A stretch of DNA of 64,000 bases from CATQHL01 sp965204655. GTDB taxonomy: Bacteria > Actinomycetota > Acidimicrobiia > Acidimicrobiales > CATQHL01. Under the pieces are notes generated by a model. That model did not search any database. It saw nothing but the letters and a program-made list of their open reading frames with translations, and was not told the origin of the DNA. Both the position numbers and the translations under genes were made by a program. Of this stretch, positions 15,995 through 24,136 are shown one piece after another (within the stretch, counting starts at the first letter, position 1; every line of letters starts with the position of its first letter). Where the stretch lies: contig OZ241998.1 in the NCBI GenBank assembly GCA_965204655.1, positions 496,001 through 560,000 on the forward strand, given 5' to 3'.

Positions 15995-18688
15995 TCAGCG
16001 CAGAACTTCTGCTAGGGCGGAGAGGAAAGCGTCGTTCTCTTCCGGGGTGCCCACGGTGACACGCAGGCAGTCCCGAAGATCCGGCCACGAGCTGCAGTTC
16101 CGCACCAGCACGGAGTGCTCTAAGAGAGCCTGCCAGACTTCTTCGCCCGAGCGCCCCTCAGGGCGGAAGAGGATGAAATTTGCCGCCGACGGCCACTGGC
16201 GCACAGGCAGACCGCTTAGCCCCGCCGCCATCCGCTCACGCTCGCCCACCAGAGCCTTGGCCGCCTCGGCTAGTTCATCCGCATAGTCCAGGGCGACGCT
16301 CCCCGCCCGCTGAGTGAAGGCATCAAGGTGGTAGGGCAAGGTGGACTTTTCCAGTTCCTCAACGATCCACGACGGCCCCAGGGCGTACCCCAGACGGGCG
16401 CCCGCCAGCGTCCAGTACTTGGAGAAGGTGCGCGTCACCACGACGGGGTCGTCTTCGGAGACCTCCAGGGCGGGCGCCCGGGCGCCCGGTATCAAACCCC
16501 CGCCAGCGTCCGAATTGAACCCGGCGTCCGCTTCTGCGCCCGATCCGGCCGACACCTGAACATCTAGGGCGGGAGCGCCTCCGCTCTTAGGGTCGGTGAA
16601 CTGGCAGTAAGCCTCGTCCAGCACCAGAACGCCCCCCACAGATCGGGTCGCTCTCAGCGCCGCAGTGATCGTTTCGGGACGTTCCAGCCCGCCCGTGGGG
16701 TTGTTGGGAGAGCAGAGGAAAACCACCGAAGGCCGGTTTGCGAGGATGAACGACTCAGCCGCCTCCGGGGCGATCTGGAAGTCATCGTCTCTGGGGCATT
16801 CCAAGACATCTGCCCCGGTGATGCGGGAAATGTGGGCATGAAGTGCGTAGGTGGGGCTGAAGACCGCCGCCCGCCTGCCAGATCCCCCGTACGCCAGGCA
16901 CAGCGACTGGATGACTTCGTTCGAGCCCTTGGCGGGGAACACCTGCGAGGGTGAGAGCGAGTGGAACTCCCCGAGCCGCTCCCTCAGGTCGCTGGCCGTC
17001 CGGGAGGGGTAGCGGTTCCAGTCGATGCCGGCGGCGGCCTCGGTCAGCCTCCTGCGAAGTTCCGAGGGCGGATCAAAGGGAGACTCGTTGGTGTTCAGCC
17101 GCACGCTCGCCTCTAGTTGCGGAGAGTGATAGCCCACCATTTCCGCGATGTTCTCCCTCGGCTCAGGCCGGATGCCAAGAGAAGACGGCGAGGCGTGGGT
17201 GTTGGATCCGACGCCCTCTATCCCCGCTTCGTCCGCCCCGTCACTCTCCCCCGCCGCTTCGCCCTCCGCCTTGCTCTCCCCCGCCGCTTCGCCCTCCGCC
17301 TTGCTCTCCCCCGCCGCTTCGCCCTCCGCCTTGCTCTCCCCCGTTGCTTTGCCCGCCGCCCCCGCCGCCTCCTCCAGCAGATTGAGGCGCCTGCGCACCG
17401 ACTCGGCGTGCGCCGGCAGCCCTTCCGCCTCGGCCAGACGCTTCACGATCGGCCCTAAGCGGCGCACCCCCTGCGCCGAAGCGGTGATGACGTGCATTTC
17501 CTTGCGGAAGTCGTTCACCCCCAGCGCCTCGGCGTACCTGGCCGAGCGTCCGGTCGGCAGCACATGAGAGGGGCCGGCCGCATAGTCGCCCAGCGCGGCG
17601 GGCGAGTGCTCGCCGCAAAAGACGGCGCCAGCGTTGCGTACCCCTTCCAGAACCGCCGACGGGTCGGCCAGCATCAACTGAAGGTGCTCCGGTGCGAGGT
17701 GGTTCACCACGTCCACAGCCTGCTCCGGCCCGCTCACCAGCACCGCATATCCCGACCTCTTCAGCGTCTGGGTGATCTCCCCCCGACGGGCAGCAGCGGC
17801 AGTCTCTGCCCGCACCGTCTCTGCGACCGCCCTCAGAACCTCGGCGTCCCAGGCGACTAGGCAAGCCATGCCGTCCGGGCCGTGCTCCGCCTGGACGATG
17901 AGGTCGAGCGCCGCCAGTTCCGCTGGGGCGCTTCCGTCGGCCACCACGACCACCTCCGACGGCCCCGTGAAGGCAGCCGCCACTCCGACGTCGCCAGCCA
18001 CCTGCTGCTTGGCCAGAGCCACGTACATATTCCCCGGGCCTGCTATCACGTCCACCTTGGGGATGGAGTTTGTGCCGTAAGCCATCGCCGCTATCGCCCC
18101 CGCCCCCCCGACGGCGTAGAGAGCATCCACACCAGCGAGAGCGGTCGCCGCCAGCGTGACAGAAGCGACGCGCCCGTCCGGCCCCGGCGGCGTGCAGACG
18201 ACCACCTCCCGCACGCCTGCCGCCCTCGCCGGCACGGCCGTCATCAAAACAGTGGACGGGTAGGCAGCCCTCCCCCCCGGCACGTACAGACCCGCCCGGT
18301 GCACTGGGGTGACGACGCGCCGGACGCTCAGCCCGTCGGCGGCATCCCCCGCCGCTCCCGCCGAGGGCGGCAGGTGAACTTCCGCACTGCGGAGGTGGAA
18401 GTCCAGTATCCGTCTATGGGCTTGTGCGAGCGCACCTCGAGTCTCCCCGTCCAGGGACTGCAGCGCAGCAGAGCGCTCGGCTGCGGGTACTGCGAGTTTC
18501 GCCGGCGCCGCTCCATCAAAGCGCTCCCCCAACTCCCTCAGGGCGTCATCGCCCCGCCGGCGCACGTCTTCAACAATTTTCGCCGTCTCTGCGGCGGCTT
18601 CAGGCGGAGGAGAAGAGTAGGTGTCCGGGAGTTCGCTGGGGTTGCGTCCTCGCAGATCTATGAAGGTGAGGAGGTCGCCGCCGCTCAT
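15995..18688 (-). CDS. hisD-hisC: fused histidinol dehydrogenase / histidinol-phosphate aminotransferase (HisD-HisC)
   Basis: One 897-residue protein with two histidine enzymes. Residues 1 to about 440 are HisD: VPGGRAAYPSTVLM, FTGPSEVVVVAD, the zinc/substrate region QAEHGPDGM and NHLAPEHLQL, and DYAAGPSHVLPTGRSARY. Residues about 505-897 are HisC, a PLP fold-I aminotransferase: RLNTNESPFDPP, CSPNNPTGG, LDEAYCQF and the PLP lysine in TRTFSKYWTLAGARLG. The linker is Gly/Glu/Ser/Ala-rich and contains three perfect decapeptide repeats. No stop or start separates the halves, so this is a true in-frame fusion. It heads the his-trp block. Confidence 0.93.
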   Translation of the reverse strand: MSGGDLLTFIDLRGRNPSELPDTYSSPPPEAAAETAKIVEDVRRRGDDALRELGERFDGAAPAKLAVPAAERSAALQSLDGETRGALAQAHRRILDFHLRSAEVHLPPSAGAAGDAADGLSVRRVVTPVHRAGLYVPGGRAAYPSTVLMTAVPARAAGVREVVVCTPPGPDGRVASVTLAATALAGVDALYAVGGAGAIAAMAYGTNSIPKVDVIAGPGNMYVALAKQQVAGDVGVAAAFTGPSEVVVVADGSAPAELAALDLIVQAEHGPDGMACLVAWDAEVLRAVAETVRAETAAAARRGEITQTLKRSGYAVLVSGPEQAVDVVNHLAPEHLQLMLADPSAVLEGVRNAGAVFCGEHSPAALGDYAAGPSHVLPTGRSARYAEALGVNDFRKEMHVITASAQGVRRLGPIVKRLAEAEGLPAHAESVRRRLNLLEEAAGAAGKATGESKAEGEAAGESKAEGEAAGESKAEGEAAGESDGADEAGIEGVGSNTHASPSSLGIRPEPRENIAEMVGYHSPQLEASVRLNTNESPFDPPSELRRRLTEAAAGIDWNRYPSRTASDLRERLGEFHSLSPSQVFPAKGSNEVIQSLCLAYGGSGRRAAVFSPTYALHAHISRITGADVLECPRDDDFQIAPEAAESFILANRPSVVFLCSPNNPTGGLERPETITAALRATRSVGGVLVLDEAYCQFTDPKSGGAPALDVQVSAGSGAEADAGFNSDAGGGLIPGARAPALEVSEDDPVVVTRTFSKYWTLAGARLGYALGPSWIVEELEKSTLPYHLDAFTQRAGSVALDYADELAEAAKALVGERERMAAGLSGLPVRQWPSAANFILFRPEGRSGEEVWQALLEHSVLVRNCSSWPDLRDCLRVTVGTPEENDAFLSALAEVLR
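17251..17340 (-). repeat. three perfect 30-bp tandem repeats in the HisD-HisC linker
   Basis: Three identical adjacent 30-bp units (17251-17280, 17281-17310, 17311-17340) encode GESKAEGEAA three times, at about residues 450-480, with partial copies on either side. Because the unit is a multiple of three, copy-number change would alter linker length without breaking the frame. Confidence 0.95.
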
Positions 18689-18822
18689 CGTGTTTCACGC
18701 TAGCGACGAGAGCCGGACAGGGAATGGATCGACAGGAGGAATAGCCAGATACACGTGCGTTTCCAGATCACCCGCTCCTCCGGAAGGAGCGGAGAGGCCG
18801 ACAGACTCCGCTGCCGGTCTCC

Positions 18823-19467
18823 TCAGAAGGCGAAGGCCGAGGGGCAGTAGTCGTTGCAGACACAGTCGTCGCACGCCGGGCGGTGGGCGCCGCACACCCG
18901 TCGTCCGTGCAGGATGAGCCTCATGCTGAAGTCGCCCCTCTCGTAGGCGGGGATCATCGGATTGAGTTCCATCTCCACCTTCACAGGGTCGGTGAGGTTG
19001 GTGATGCCGAGCCGGCGGGTGAGGCGGCCCACGTGGGTATCTACGGGCAGACCGGGCAGGCCGAAGGCGACGCTCCGCAGCACGTTCGCCGTCTTGCGCC
19101 CCACGCCCGGGAGTTTCACCAAGTCCTTCATGGCCGAGGGGATTTCCCCGCCGTGCGCTTCGCAGACGCGCCTCGCCATCCCGATGAGGTTGCGCGCCTT
19201 GTTTTGATAGAAGCCCGTGGAGTGGATGATCTCTTCTAGTTCGGCGGGGTTGCAGTTGGCGAGCGCCTCGGGCGTCGGGTATCGGTCAAAGAGTTCCGGA
19301 GTGACCATGTTCACCCGCTTGTCGGTGCACTGAGCGGAGAGGATGGTGGCTACGAGCAGTTGGTAGGGCGAGTCGTGGTCGAGCTCGCAGAAGGCGTCAG
19401 GGTATTCCCCCTTCAGTCGCTCGTGCGTCTCGCGGGCGCGGCCTTTGGGCGAACGGGGTATGCCCAT
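18823..19467 (-). CDS. nth: endonuclease III (DNA glycosylase/AP lyase)
   Basis: Base-excision repair enzyme removing oxidised pyrimidines. The 214 residues include LSAQCTDKRVN, the helix-hairpin-helix LPGVGRKTANV with the catalytic Lys, the catalytic Asp in PVDTHVGRL, and a C-terminal [4Fe-4S] ligand set C-x6-C-x2-C-x5-C (CGAHRPACDDC then C). Standard length for Nth. It lies 135 bp upstream of hisD-hisC on the same strand and may or may not share its transcript. Confidence 0.96.
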   Translation of the reverse strand: MGIPRSPKGRARETHERLKGEYPDAFCELDHDSPYQLLVATILSAQCTDKRVNMVTPELFDRYPTPEALANCNPAELEEIIHSTGFYQNKARNLIGMARRVCEAHGGEIPSAMKDLVKLPGVGRKTANVLRSVAFGLPGLPVDTHVGRLTRRLGITNLTDPVKVEMELNPMIPAYERGDFSMRLILHGRRVCGAHRPACDDCVCNDYCPSAFAF

Positions 19468-19609
19468 ACGGGTAGAGGCTACCCGCCGCTCTAAGGGCAG
19501 TTCAGCGAGGAGGCGCCGCCCGCCTTCGGAGTGTTTTGAGAGCGTCCCAGCGCTTGCGGCGAGAATTTCTCTCTAGGGACTGCGTCTACTGAGCGAATTT
19601 GAGCGTCTA

Positions 19610-19628
19610 GGAGCGTCTATGACGCTCC
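19610..19628. terminator. perfect 8-bp inverted repeat with 3-nt loop
   Basis: GGAGCGTC-TAT-GACGCTCC lies between the stop of the small exported protein gene (19663) and the start of nth, with a further direct copy of GAGCGTCTAG immediately before it. It could terminate the minus-strand transcript, but no U-run follows, so factor-dependent termination or another role is possible. Confidence 0.4.
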
Positions 19629-19662
19629 CGCTGAACGTGCTGCTCGCTGCGTACACGTTCGC

Positions 19663-20394
19663 TTAGTAGTAGGTCGGATCTTGCATCGCATCAGTATTTG
19701 GTATGTGAAGGGCAATACCTGGACAGAGTGTTTCATCAGGGGAGTAACTCTCGCGGCCTGGTATCTCGCTAGCGGCGTCTAGAGCGAGTTGGCGGGCTTT
19801 CGCTTTCCCGAAGCGCAAAACCTCAATCCGGGTAAACCGGTCTTCCAGCCGGATGAGAAGTCTGCGGGCTCTGTAGATTGCGTCTACCCAACCAGGTTCG
19901 GTGTTATCTAATGCCCAAGTCCAATTGTCGATCATCCGGCGCCAAGAGTAGTTGCCGCGTACCATGTCTTCCCACGTCCCCCAAGCGCCCCACGAACTCC
20001 ACGAAGCGTCCGGGTCTTCTCTTGTGCGCATTGCGCTTGAGGCGGCTTGAAATTCGTTATAGGAGAGTAAACATTCGTAATGCAAATTCGTCAGCTCTCC
20101 TAAATTTGTTTCGAATGTGTAGTTGCTCTCTTCGAGCGGCGCAGCCGTCGTGGCGCTGTACACAGCAGCAGTAGCCGTAGGGAATGCAGCGCTCTCCGTA
20201 GTAGTAGGTGCAACAGTGGTGAGGGCGGTGCTGCTGGGTGTTTGAGGTTCTACCCGTTCCTCAGTGCTGCTAGGAACAGCAATAGCCGTTTCCGTCGTCT
20301 CTGCGTCGTCTCTGACGATGCTGAGCGTGAACGCTACGGCAGTTACCGCCAGCACACCTGCGACAACGACACTGATGATGATTGTTTTTTTCAT
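19663..20394 (-). CDS. hypothetical exported or membrane-anchored protein
   Basis: Unrecognised 243-residue protein. Residues 1-25 are a Lys-start hydrophobic segment (MKKTIIISVVVAGVL...), probably an uncleaved anchor since no convincing AXA or lipobox follows. Residues 30-90 are a Thr/Ser/Ala/Pro-rich spacer, and residues 95-243 form a Trp-rich, probably helical globular domain (SWSSWGAWGTWEDM, WRRMIDNWTWAL). ATG start with AGGAG eight bases upstream. Cysteines are few (two). Codon usage is less GC-rich than the his-trp block. No function is proposed. Confidence 0.7.
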   Translation of the reverse strand: MKKTIIISVVVAGVLAVTAVAFTLSIVRDDAETTETAIAVPSSTEERVEPQTPSSTALTTVAPTTTESAAFPTATAAVYSATTAAPLEESNYTFETNLGELTNLHYECLLSYNEFQAASSAMRTREDPDASWSSWGAWGTWEDMVRGNYSWRRMIDNWTWALDNTEPGWVDAIYRARRLLIRLEDRFTRIEVLRFGKAKARQLALDAASEIPGRESYSPDETLCPGIALHIPNTDAMQDPTYY

Positions 20395-20405
20395 AGTGAG
20401 TGCTC

Positions 20406-20654
20406 CTATCTGTTGTGAGTAATGCTCGCAGCGCTTCCTAGAGAACTTCTAGGCGCTAGCAGCGCCCGCCGAGGGAAAACTAGAGGTGCATTGGGTGGGG
20501 AGATTGAACCACGTGCCCGGGGCGTGAGCGCCCCACGCTGCTGAGTGCCCCACGCTGCTGCGCCGTACGGCGGTCCGAATGCGTACGTCAACTCTGCCCG
20601 CACGCCGTCGCCGTCCACGGATACCCACTTGCTCACATAGCGCAGGGTTTCCAT
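20406..20654 (-). CDS. possible small gene or gene remnant
   Basis: Open frame of 82 codons whose first 33 residues (METLRYVSKWVSVDGDGV...) look protein-like with GC-rich third positions, while the rest runs through direct and inverted repeats and reads as non-coding. It starts 25 bp after the stop of the ATPase gene. Most likely the 5' remnant of a lost gene; no family recognised. Confidence 0.22.
   Translation of the reverse strand: METLRYVSKWVSVDGDGVRAELTYAFGPPYGAAAWGTQQRGALTPRARGSISPPNAPLVFPRRALLAPRSSLGSAASITHNR
20437..20466. promoter_or_regulatory. two overlapping, mutually exclusive hairpins
   Basis: CCTAGA-GAACT-TCTAGG (20437-20453) and GGCGCT-AGC-AGCGCC (20452-20466) share the bases GG at 20452-20453, so only one can fully form. 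They lie 43-72 bp upstream of the ATG at 20394. Such an arrangement could act as an operator or attenuator for the small exported protein; no more can be said from sequence. Confidence 0.3.
20530..20560. repeat. 14-bp direct repeat
   Basis: GCCCCACGCTGCTG occurs twice with a 17-bp period (20530-20543 and 20547-20560) in the intergenic stretch between the ATPase and the exported protein. The neighbouring GGGGAGATTGAACCAC slightly resembles a reversed tRNA T-arm, but no tRNA can be folded around it. Confidence 0.6.
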
Positions 20655-20679
20655 GTCGGAAGGCGCGCCGCCGGCAACG

Positions 20680-21864
20680 CTAAATCAGTTCCCCACCCCA
20701 GAGCCGCTCCACGAACGCCGGAGCGGGCAGGACGTCAATTCCGTCTTCGGTGCGCCAAGGCTTGGGTTCCGTGCAGACGACGGCCATTCGATCCACCTCA
20801 GGGTGTTCCCGTCGCAGGGCACGCAACCCTTTCAAGTGATCCTTAGTGATCACCTCCCTTGCCTTAGCCTCTATTGCGACCCGTCCGTCTATCAGAAAAT
20901 CCACCTCCTGTCCGCCGGGCAGCCTCCAATGACAAACCTTCGCTCCCGGTGAGCGGTAAGCGACATACGCGGAGAGTTCGTGGAACACCCAGTTCTCAAA
21001 TGCCTTACCGAACGCTTCCGACCCCGGCAAAACCTCTCCCCTCCTCGCCAAGTGATTGACCACCCCGACGTCAGAAAAGTAAAACTTGCGGGAAAGCGCC
21101 TCACGCCCCTTGGGGCGTTTCCTATAAGCGGGAAGCCAGCGACCGATGAGAGTGTCGGTGAGAATCTCAAAGTAGTTCTTGACCGTCACGCTGGAAACGC
21201 CCGTCTCACGGGCGATGTTGGAGAAATTGACCACTGAGCCGTCGCGAAGAGCCGCGGCATCAAGGAAGTCGGAGAAACTGGCCAAGTTGCGGGTCTGCCC
21301 TTCGTTCAGGATTTCTTGACGCAGGTAGTCGGAAACGTAAGCCGTAATCTGTCGCTCGGCTTCGCCGAGATCGGCAGCGTCGTAGTGAGGCGGCAGGTAG
21401 CCGCGGTTCAGAATCCTTTTCAGATCAAAGTCTGTTCCGAGTTCATTCGCCGTGAGGCCCGAGAGTTCATAGCGAAGAGCCCTGCCTCCTAGCAGGTTGA
21501 CGCCTTTCCTCCGGAGTTTCCTTGCGGAAGAGGCGCAGAGCGCAAAGCACAGGCCGCAGTTCTCTATCAGCCAGTGCACCTCGTTGAGCAAGGCCGGTAC
21601 GTTTTGTATTTCATCAATGACTACCTGGGTGCCGCGGGCGGCCATGCCCTCTGCGGTTTCAAGACGCAGCCGTTCGGGGCGGGTCGTATAGCTTCGGAGT
21701 TCGTCGCTCTTAAGGAGATCCACCCAGATAGCGTCGGGATAGGTCTTCTTGAGGAGAGTGCTTTTGCCTACCTGCCTCGGCCCCCACAGGAAGAATGACT
21801 TACTCCCCGAGCCGGGCAGTTCGAGCGCCCGTTCGTACACAGGCCTGATTCTAGCGCAGTTCAA
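20680..21864 (-). CDS. AAA (AAA_14) ATPase with DUF4143 domain
   Basis: Member of the widespread AAA_14/DUF4143 ATPase family, cellular role unknown. The 394 residues show a Walker A (FFLWGPRQVGKSTLLKK), a Walker B (TQVVIDEIQNVP), a winged-helix segment (NIARETGVSSVTVKNYFEIL) and a C-terminal PD-(D/E)XK-like strand (GQEVDFLIDGRVAIEAKA). The start is TTG at 21864; a GTG eight codons in is also possible. An AT-rich stretch (21865-21960) with repeated AAATTTA words lies upstream and is a likely promoter region. These genes are often found in accessory regions, which fits its place at the island edge. Confidence 0.85.
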   Translation of the reverse strand: MNCARIRPVYERALELPGSGSKSFFLWGPRQVGKSTLLKKTYPDAIWVDLLKSDELRSYTTRPERLRLETAEGMAARGTQVVIDEIQNVPALLNEVHWLIENCGLCFALCASSARKLRRKGVNLLGGRALRYELSGLTANELGTDFDLKRILNRGYLPPHYDAADLGEAERQITAYVSDYLRQEILNEGQTRNLASFSDFLDAAALRDGSVVNFSNIARETGVSSVTVKNYFEILTDTLIGRWLPAYRKRPKGREALSRKFYFSDVGVVNHLARRGEVLPGSEAFGKAFENWVFHELSAYVAYRSPGAKVCHWRLPGGQEVDFLIDGRVAIEAKAREVITKDHLKGLRALRREHPEVDRMAVVCTEPKPWRTEDGIDVLPAPAFVERLWGGELI

Positions 21865-22056
21865 GAGCCTCTGATTTAAAATTTAGGTGTAAATTTAAAG
21901 TCTTGATTTAAATTTATGGGAAAATTCTAAAGCCACTCTTTCGATTGCGACTTAGAGATCACCCAAACTCACTCAAGGCGAAGAAGTCTTGACGGCGAAC
22001 GGGTATCAACCCCAACTAGCTCAGAATTCCTGGACACTCTCTACACCTCTGTGGGC

Positions 22057-22743
22057 CTATAAGGCTGCTTCATATGCCCGGTTGACGTGATGAAGACTGA
22101 AGCCAAGCTTCTTGTAGAGGGCGTTGGCAGCCTCGTTAGTGGATTCCACATAGAGCATCCCAACGCCAAACCCTTTGGAATGAATGTGCGCCAGCCCGGC
22201 CAGAGTCAAGCCGCGCCCGATGCCCAGACCGTGAAAATCAGGATCGGTGGCGATTGCGTATATCTCTCCGAGGGGCGGAGTTTCGTCGGGGTGGATTTTC
22301 GTCCAGCAAAACCCTGCGAGCCGCCCCTCGCGTTCGTGCAGGAGGAAACCCGATGGGTCGTACCACGGCTGAGCCTGATCTGCCGCCAGATCGCTCAAGT
22401 CCAAGCCGCCCTGCTCGGGATGCCAAGCAAACGCCCGCCGATTGGTCTCCAGAAACGCCTCGGCGTCTTCAGGACGGAACGCCCTCACCGACAAGTCCGA
22501 TGCGGGCGCCGGCAACCCTCGACGCAACTGCCAGAGGTCTCGATAAGGACGAAACCCCCACTCCGCCACCCAAGCGTCGTGCTCCTCGCCAACCTCCTGT
22601 ATCCAAAGCTGGCAGCGCCCACCCCCCGACTTCCGAATTTTCCGCAGCGCCCGGCGCAGCGCCTCCTCTTCCCCCTCAGGATCGCCCCCCAACGTCAGCG
22701 ACCAGTCATACCCAGGACTAGGCTGCGAAAACTGCACAGGCAT
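22057..22743 (-). CDS. mshD: mycothiol synthase-like GNAT acetyltransferase (MshD)
   Basis: MshD acetylates Cys-GlcN-Ins in the last step of mycothiol synthesis, the main low-molecular-weight thiol of Actinomycetota. The C-terminal GNAT domain matches the family well: RRAFAWHPEQGGL, GFCWTKIHP, GEIYAIATDPDFHGLGIGRGLT (acetyl-CoA pyrophosphate loop) and LYVESTNEAANALYKKLGF. At about 228 residues it is shorter than usual MshD (near 300), because the N-terminal GNAT half is reduced. I prefer ATG at 22743 over the TTG at 22764. Assignment is good, activity of the shortened form unproven. Confidence 0.82.
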   Translation of the reverse strand: MPVQFSQPSPGYDWSLTLGGDPEGEEEALRRALRKIRKSGGGRCQLWIQEVGEEHDAWVAEWGFRPYRDLWQLRRGLPAPASDLSVRAFRPEDAEAFLETNRRAFAWHPEQGGLDLSDLAADQAQPWYDPSGFLLHEREGRLAGFCWTKIHPDETPPLGEIYAIATDPDFHGLGIGRGLTLAGLAHIHSKGFGVGMLYVESTNEAANALYKKLGFSLHHVNRAYEAAL

Positions 22744-22827
22744 GAGAGACAACGCTAGTAGCAAAGCCCCTGTTCATCCACCAGCGGCCTGATTGCGGAA
22801 AAGCCACGATGAGGTTGGGCACTTACA

Positions 22828-22844
22828 AAACTTACTGTAAGTTT
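22828..22844. promoter_or_regulatory. 17-bp perfect palindrome AAACTTAC-T-GTAAGTTT
   Basis: Perfect 8-bp inverted repeat around one base, preceded by another ACTTAC. It lies in the 223-bp AT-rich gap between the type ISP gene end and mshD. Read on the minus strand it is followed by TTTTG, so it could be a terminator of the restriction operon; its symmetry also fits a repressor operator upstream of mshD. Confidence 0.4.
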
Positions 22845-22966
22845 AGGAACAATTTGCAGATAAGCTAACATCTCAAGGAAGTTTTGTGGCACTGCGTGGT
22901 TCTTCTATTCACTTAGATCTGCTCTTTACTTGTTGCTAATGTTGCAGGTACCTTCTCGGAGCAAAG

Positions 22967-24136
22967 TCACTGTTTTGAATTATGTACTACAGGTAGTCCA
23001 TCATCATATTCGAGTTTGCTCAGCTCACCAACAAGTTTGTTGGTTTCCAAAGATAGTTCTACTAGTTGCTCTACGAAGTGCACGAAGTCTCTAGGATCGG
23101 CAAATAGATCGTTGGGGTCGTTGATTATCCCTTCCACTCCTTTTATTGGGATGCCTGTGCTGTTTGTTCTGAGATTGCCTGTTTTGGGATCTTTGTACCA
23201 TTGCTTGATCATGTATCTGTCTATTACCCAATCGAGAGGAGATCTATCATTTAGTTGATACTCATGAACTTCTTCGGGAATGCCACTTATTGTTAACATA
23301 GGATTGACTACTATTTGCGTCTTGTCCCGAATGGTTTTTCTTCCCTGCGATTTCTTTGCGTATTGGATTTTCGTGAAACGCCAGTGACTGAGATTGTCAT
23401 CCCGGAAGGCTGCCGACTTCAACAAGGTGAGTTTGTAGCCCTTACAAATATCACGCCAGTTTAGATGAAGTCTGTAGAGATGGTATCCGATGTGTTCTAT
23501 TGCCTTAAAATCTGTTGCATGGGGGAGGCGGGGGAAGCCATCGTTTAGGCTGTCTTTGTGGTCTTCTAGATATTGGGGGTGATGTAACATTCCATAGGTA
23601 TAGAAGAACACAGCATCTCCGTCAATTTCAGGATCGTTGTGATGCTGACGAAATATCTCTACAGCGGTTTGAGATATATTGTCTTTTCGTTCGTATCCTT
23701 CGGTCTCAGTATCTTCCATTGCTTCCTCAAAGACACCCCCTCTTGTAATCTGGTGGTAGCTGAATCGTGGAAGTAAAGAGGTCATGTTGGGTCCACTGAA
23801 TATGTGTTCTGTCGGGGTATCCACCGCGTGGGCTGTCCCCTCTCGGCATATCGTTATTGCTAGATTCTTCGGTAAAGCCGAAGACGCCCCCTGATGCTGT
23901 CCGACTTCCAAATCCATCTTGGTGCTTGTGTTGTGTGCCCCGACATCCCGTAGTCTGCTGGGATAGTTGCTGCTGAAGCGTCCACTGTGTCGTGGATTGT
24001 GATGGTAGGGATTTGAATGCGAATCGGGGAAGTTGGGTTGTATCTCCGAGAGTGTGCAAGTCGTGGGGAGTAAAGGAAGCTTGGGTAGCTTTTTGGAGAG
24101 CAATGGTCGGATTGAGTATGGGGGGGGGGGGGGGGG
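22967..24136 (-). CDS. type ISP restriction-modification enzyme, C-terminal part (out of frame at the homopolymer)
   Basis: Downstream part of the type ISP gene, in the -1/+1-shifted frame relative to 23860-28200. It has no start of its own worth trusting; translation would reach it from the upstream frame if the C tract were 18 or 15 instead of 17. Conserved content begins near 23870 with LPKNLAITICREG and LLPRFSYHQ, then the usual family ending: NISQTAVEIFRQHH, VFFYTYGMLHHPQY, FPRLPHATDF and YHLYRLHLNW, closing with SPLDWVIDRY. In type ISP enzymes this end holds the target-recognition region. About 75 residues of poorly conserved sequence lie between the tract and the conserved block. Confidence 0.75.
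   Translation of the reverse strand, partial: PPPPPPYSIRPLLSKKLPKLPLLPTTCTLSEIQPNFPDSHSNPYHHNPRHSGRFSSNYPSRLRDVGAHNTSTKMDLEVGQHQGASSALPKNLAITICREGTAHAVDTPTEHIFSGPNMTSLLPRFSYHQITRGGVFEEAMEDTETEGYERKDNISQTAVEIFRQHHNDPEIDGDAVFFYTYGMLHHPQYLEDHKDSLNDGFPRLPHATDFKAIEHIGYHLYRLHLNWRDICKGYKLTLLKSAAFRDDNLSHWRFTKIQYAKKSQGRKTIRDKTQIVVNPMLTISGIPEEVHEYQLNDRSPLDWVIDRYMIKQWYKDPKTGNLRTNSTGIPIKGVEGIINDPNDLFADPRDFVHFVEQLVELSLETNKLVGELSKLEYDDGLPVVHNSKQ

Noticed and set aside
17251..17340. CRISPR-like array (three 30-bp perfect repeats)
   Set aside because: The repeats are directly adjacent without spacers and lie inside the HisD-HisC coding frame.
20490..20580. Reversed tRNA or tmRNA 3' end (GGGGAGATTGAACCAC) as an integration site
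   Set aside because: No acceptor stem, anticodon arm or tmRNA 5' part can be found at the proper distance, and no integrase is nearby.
23727..24059. Independent small gene in the third frame behind the C17 tract
   Set aside because: No ribosome site, and it overlaps the conserved C-terminal frame of the type ISP enzyme; kept only as a possible alternative C-terminus.
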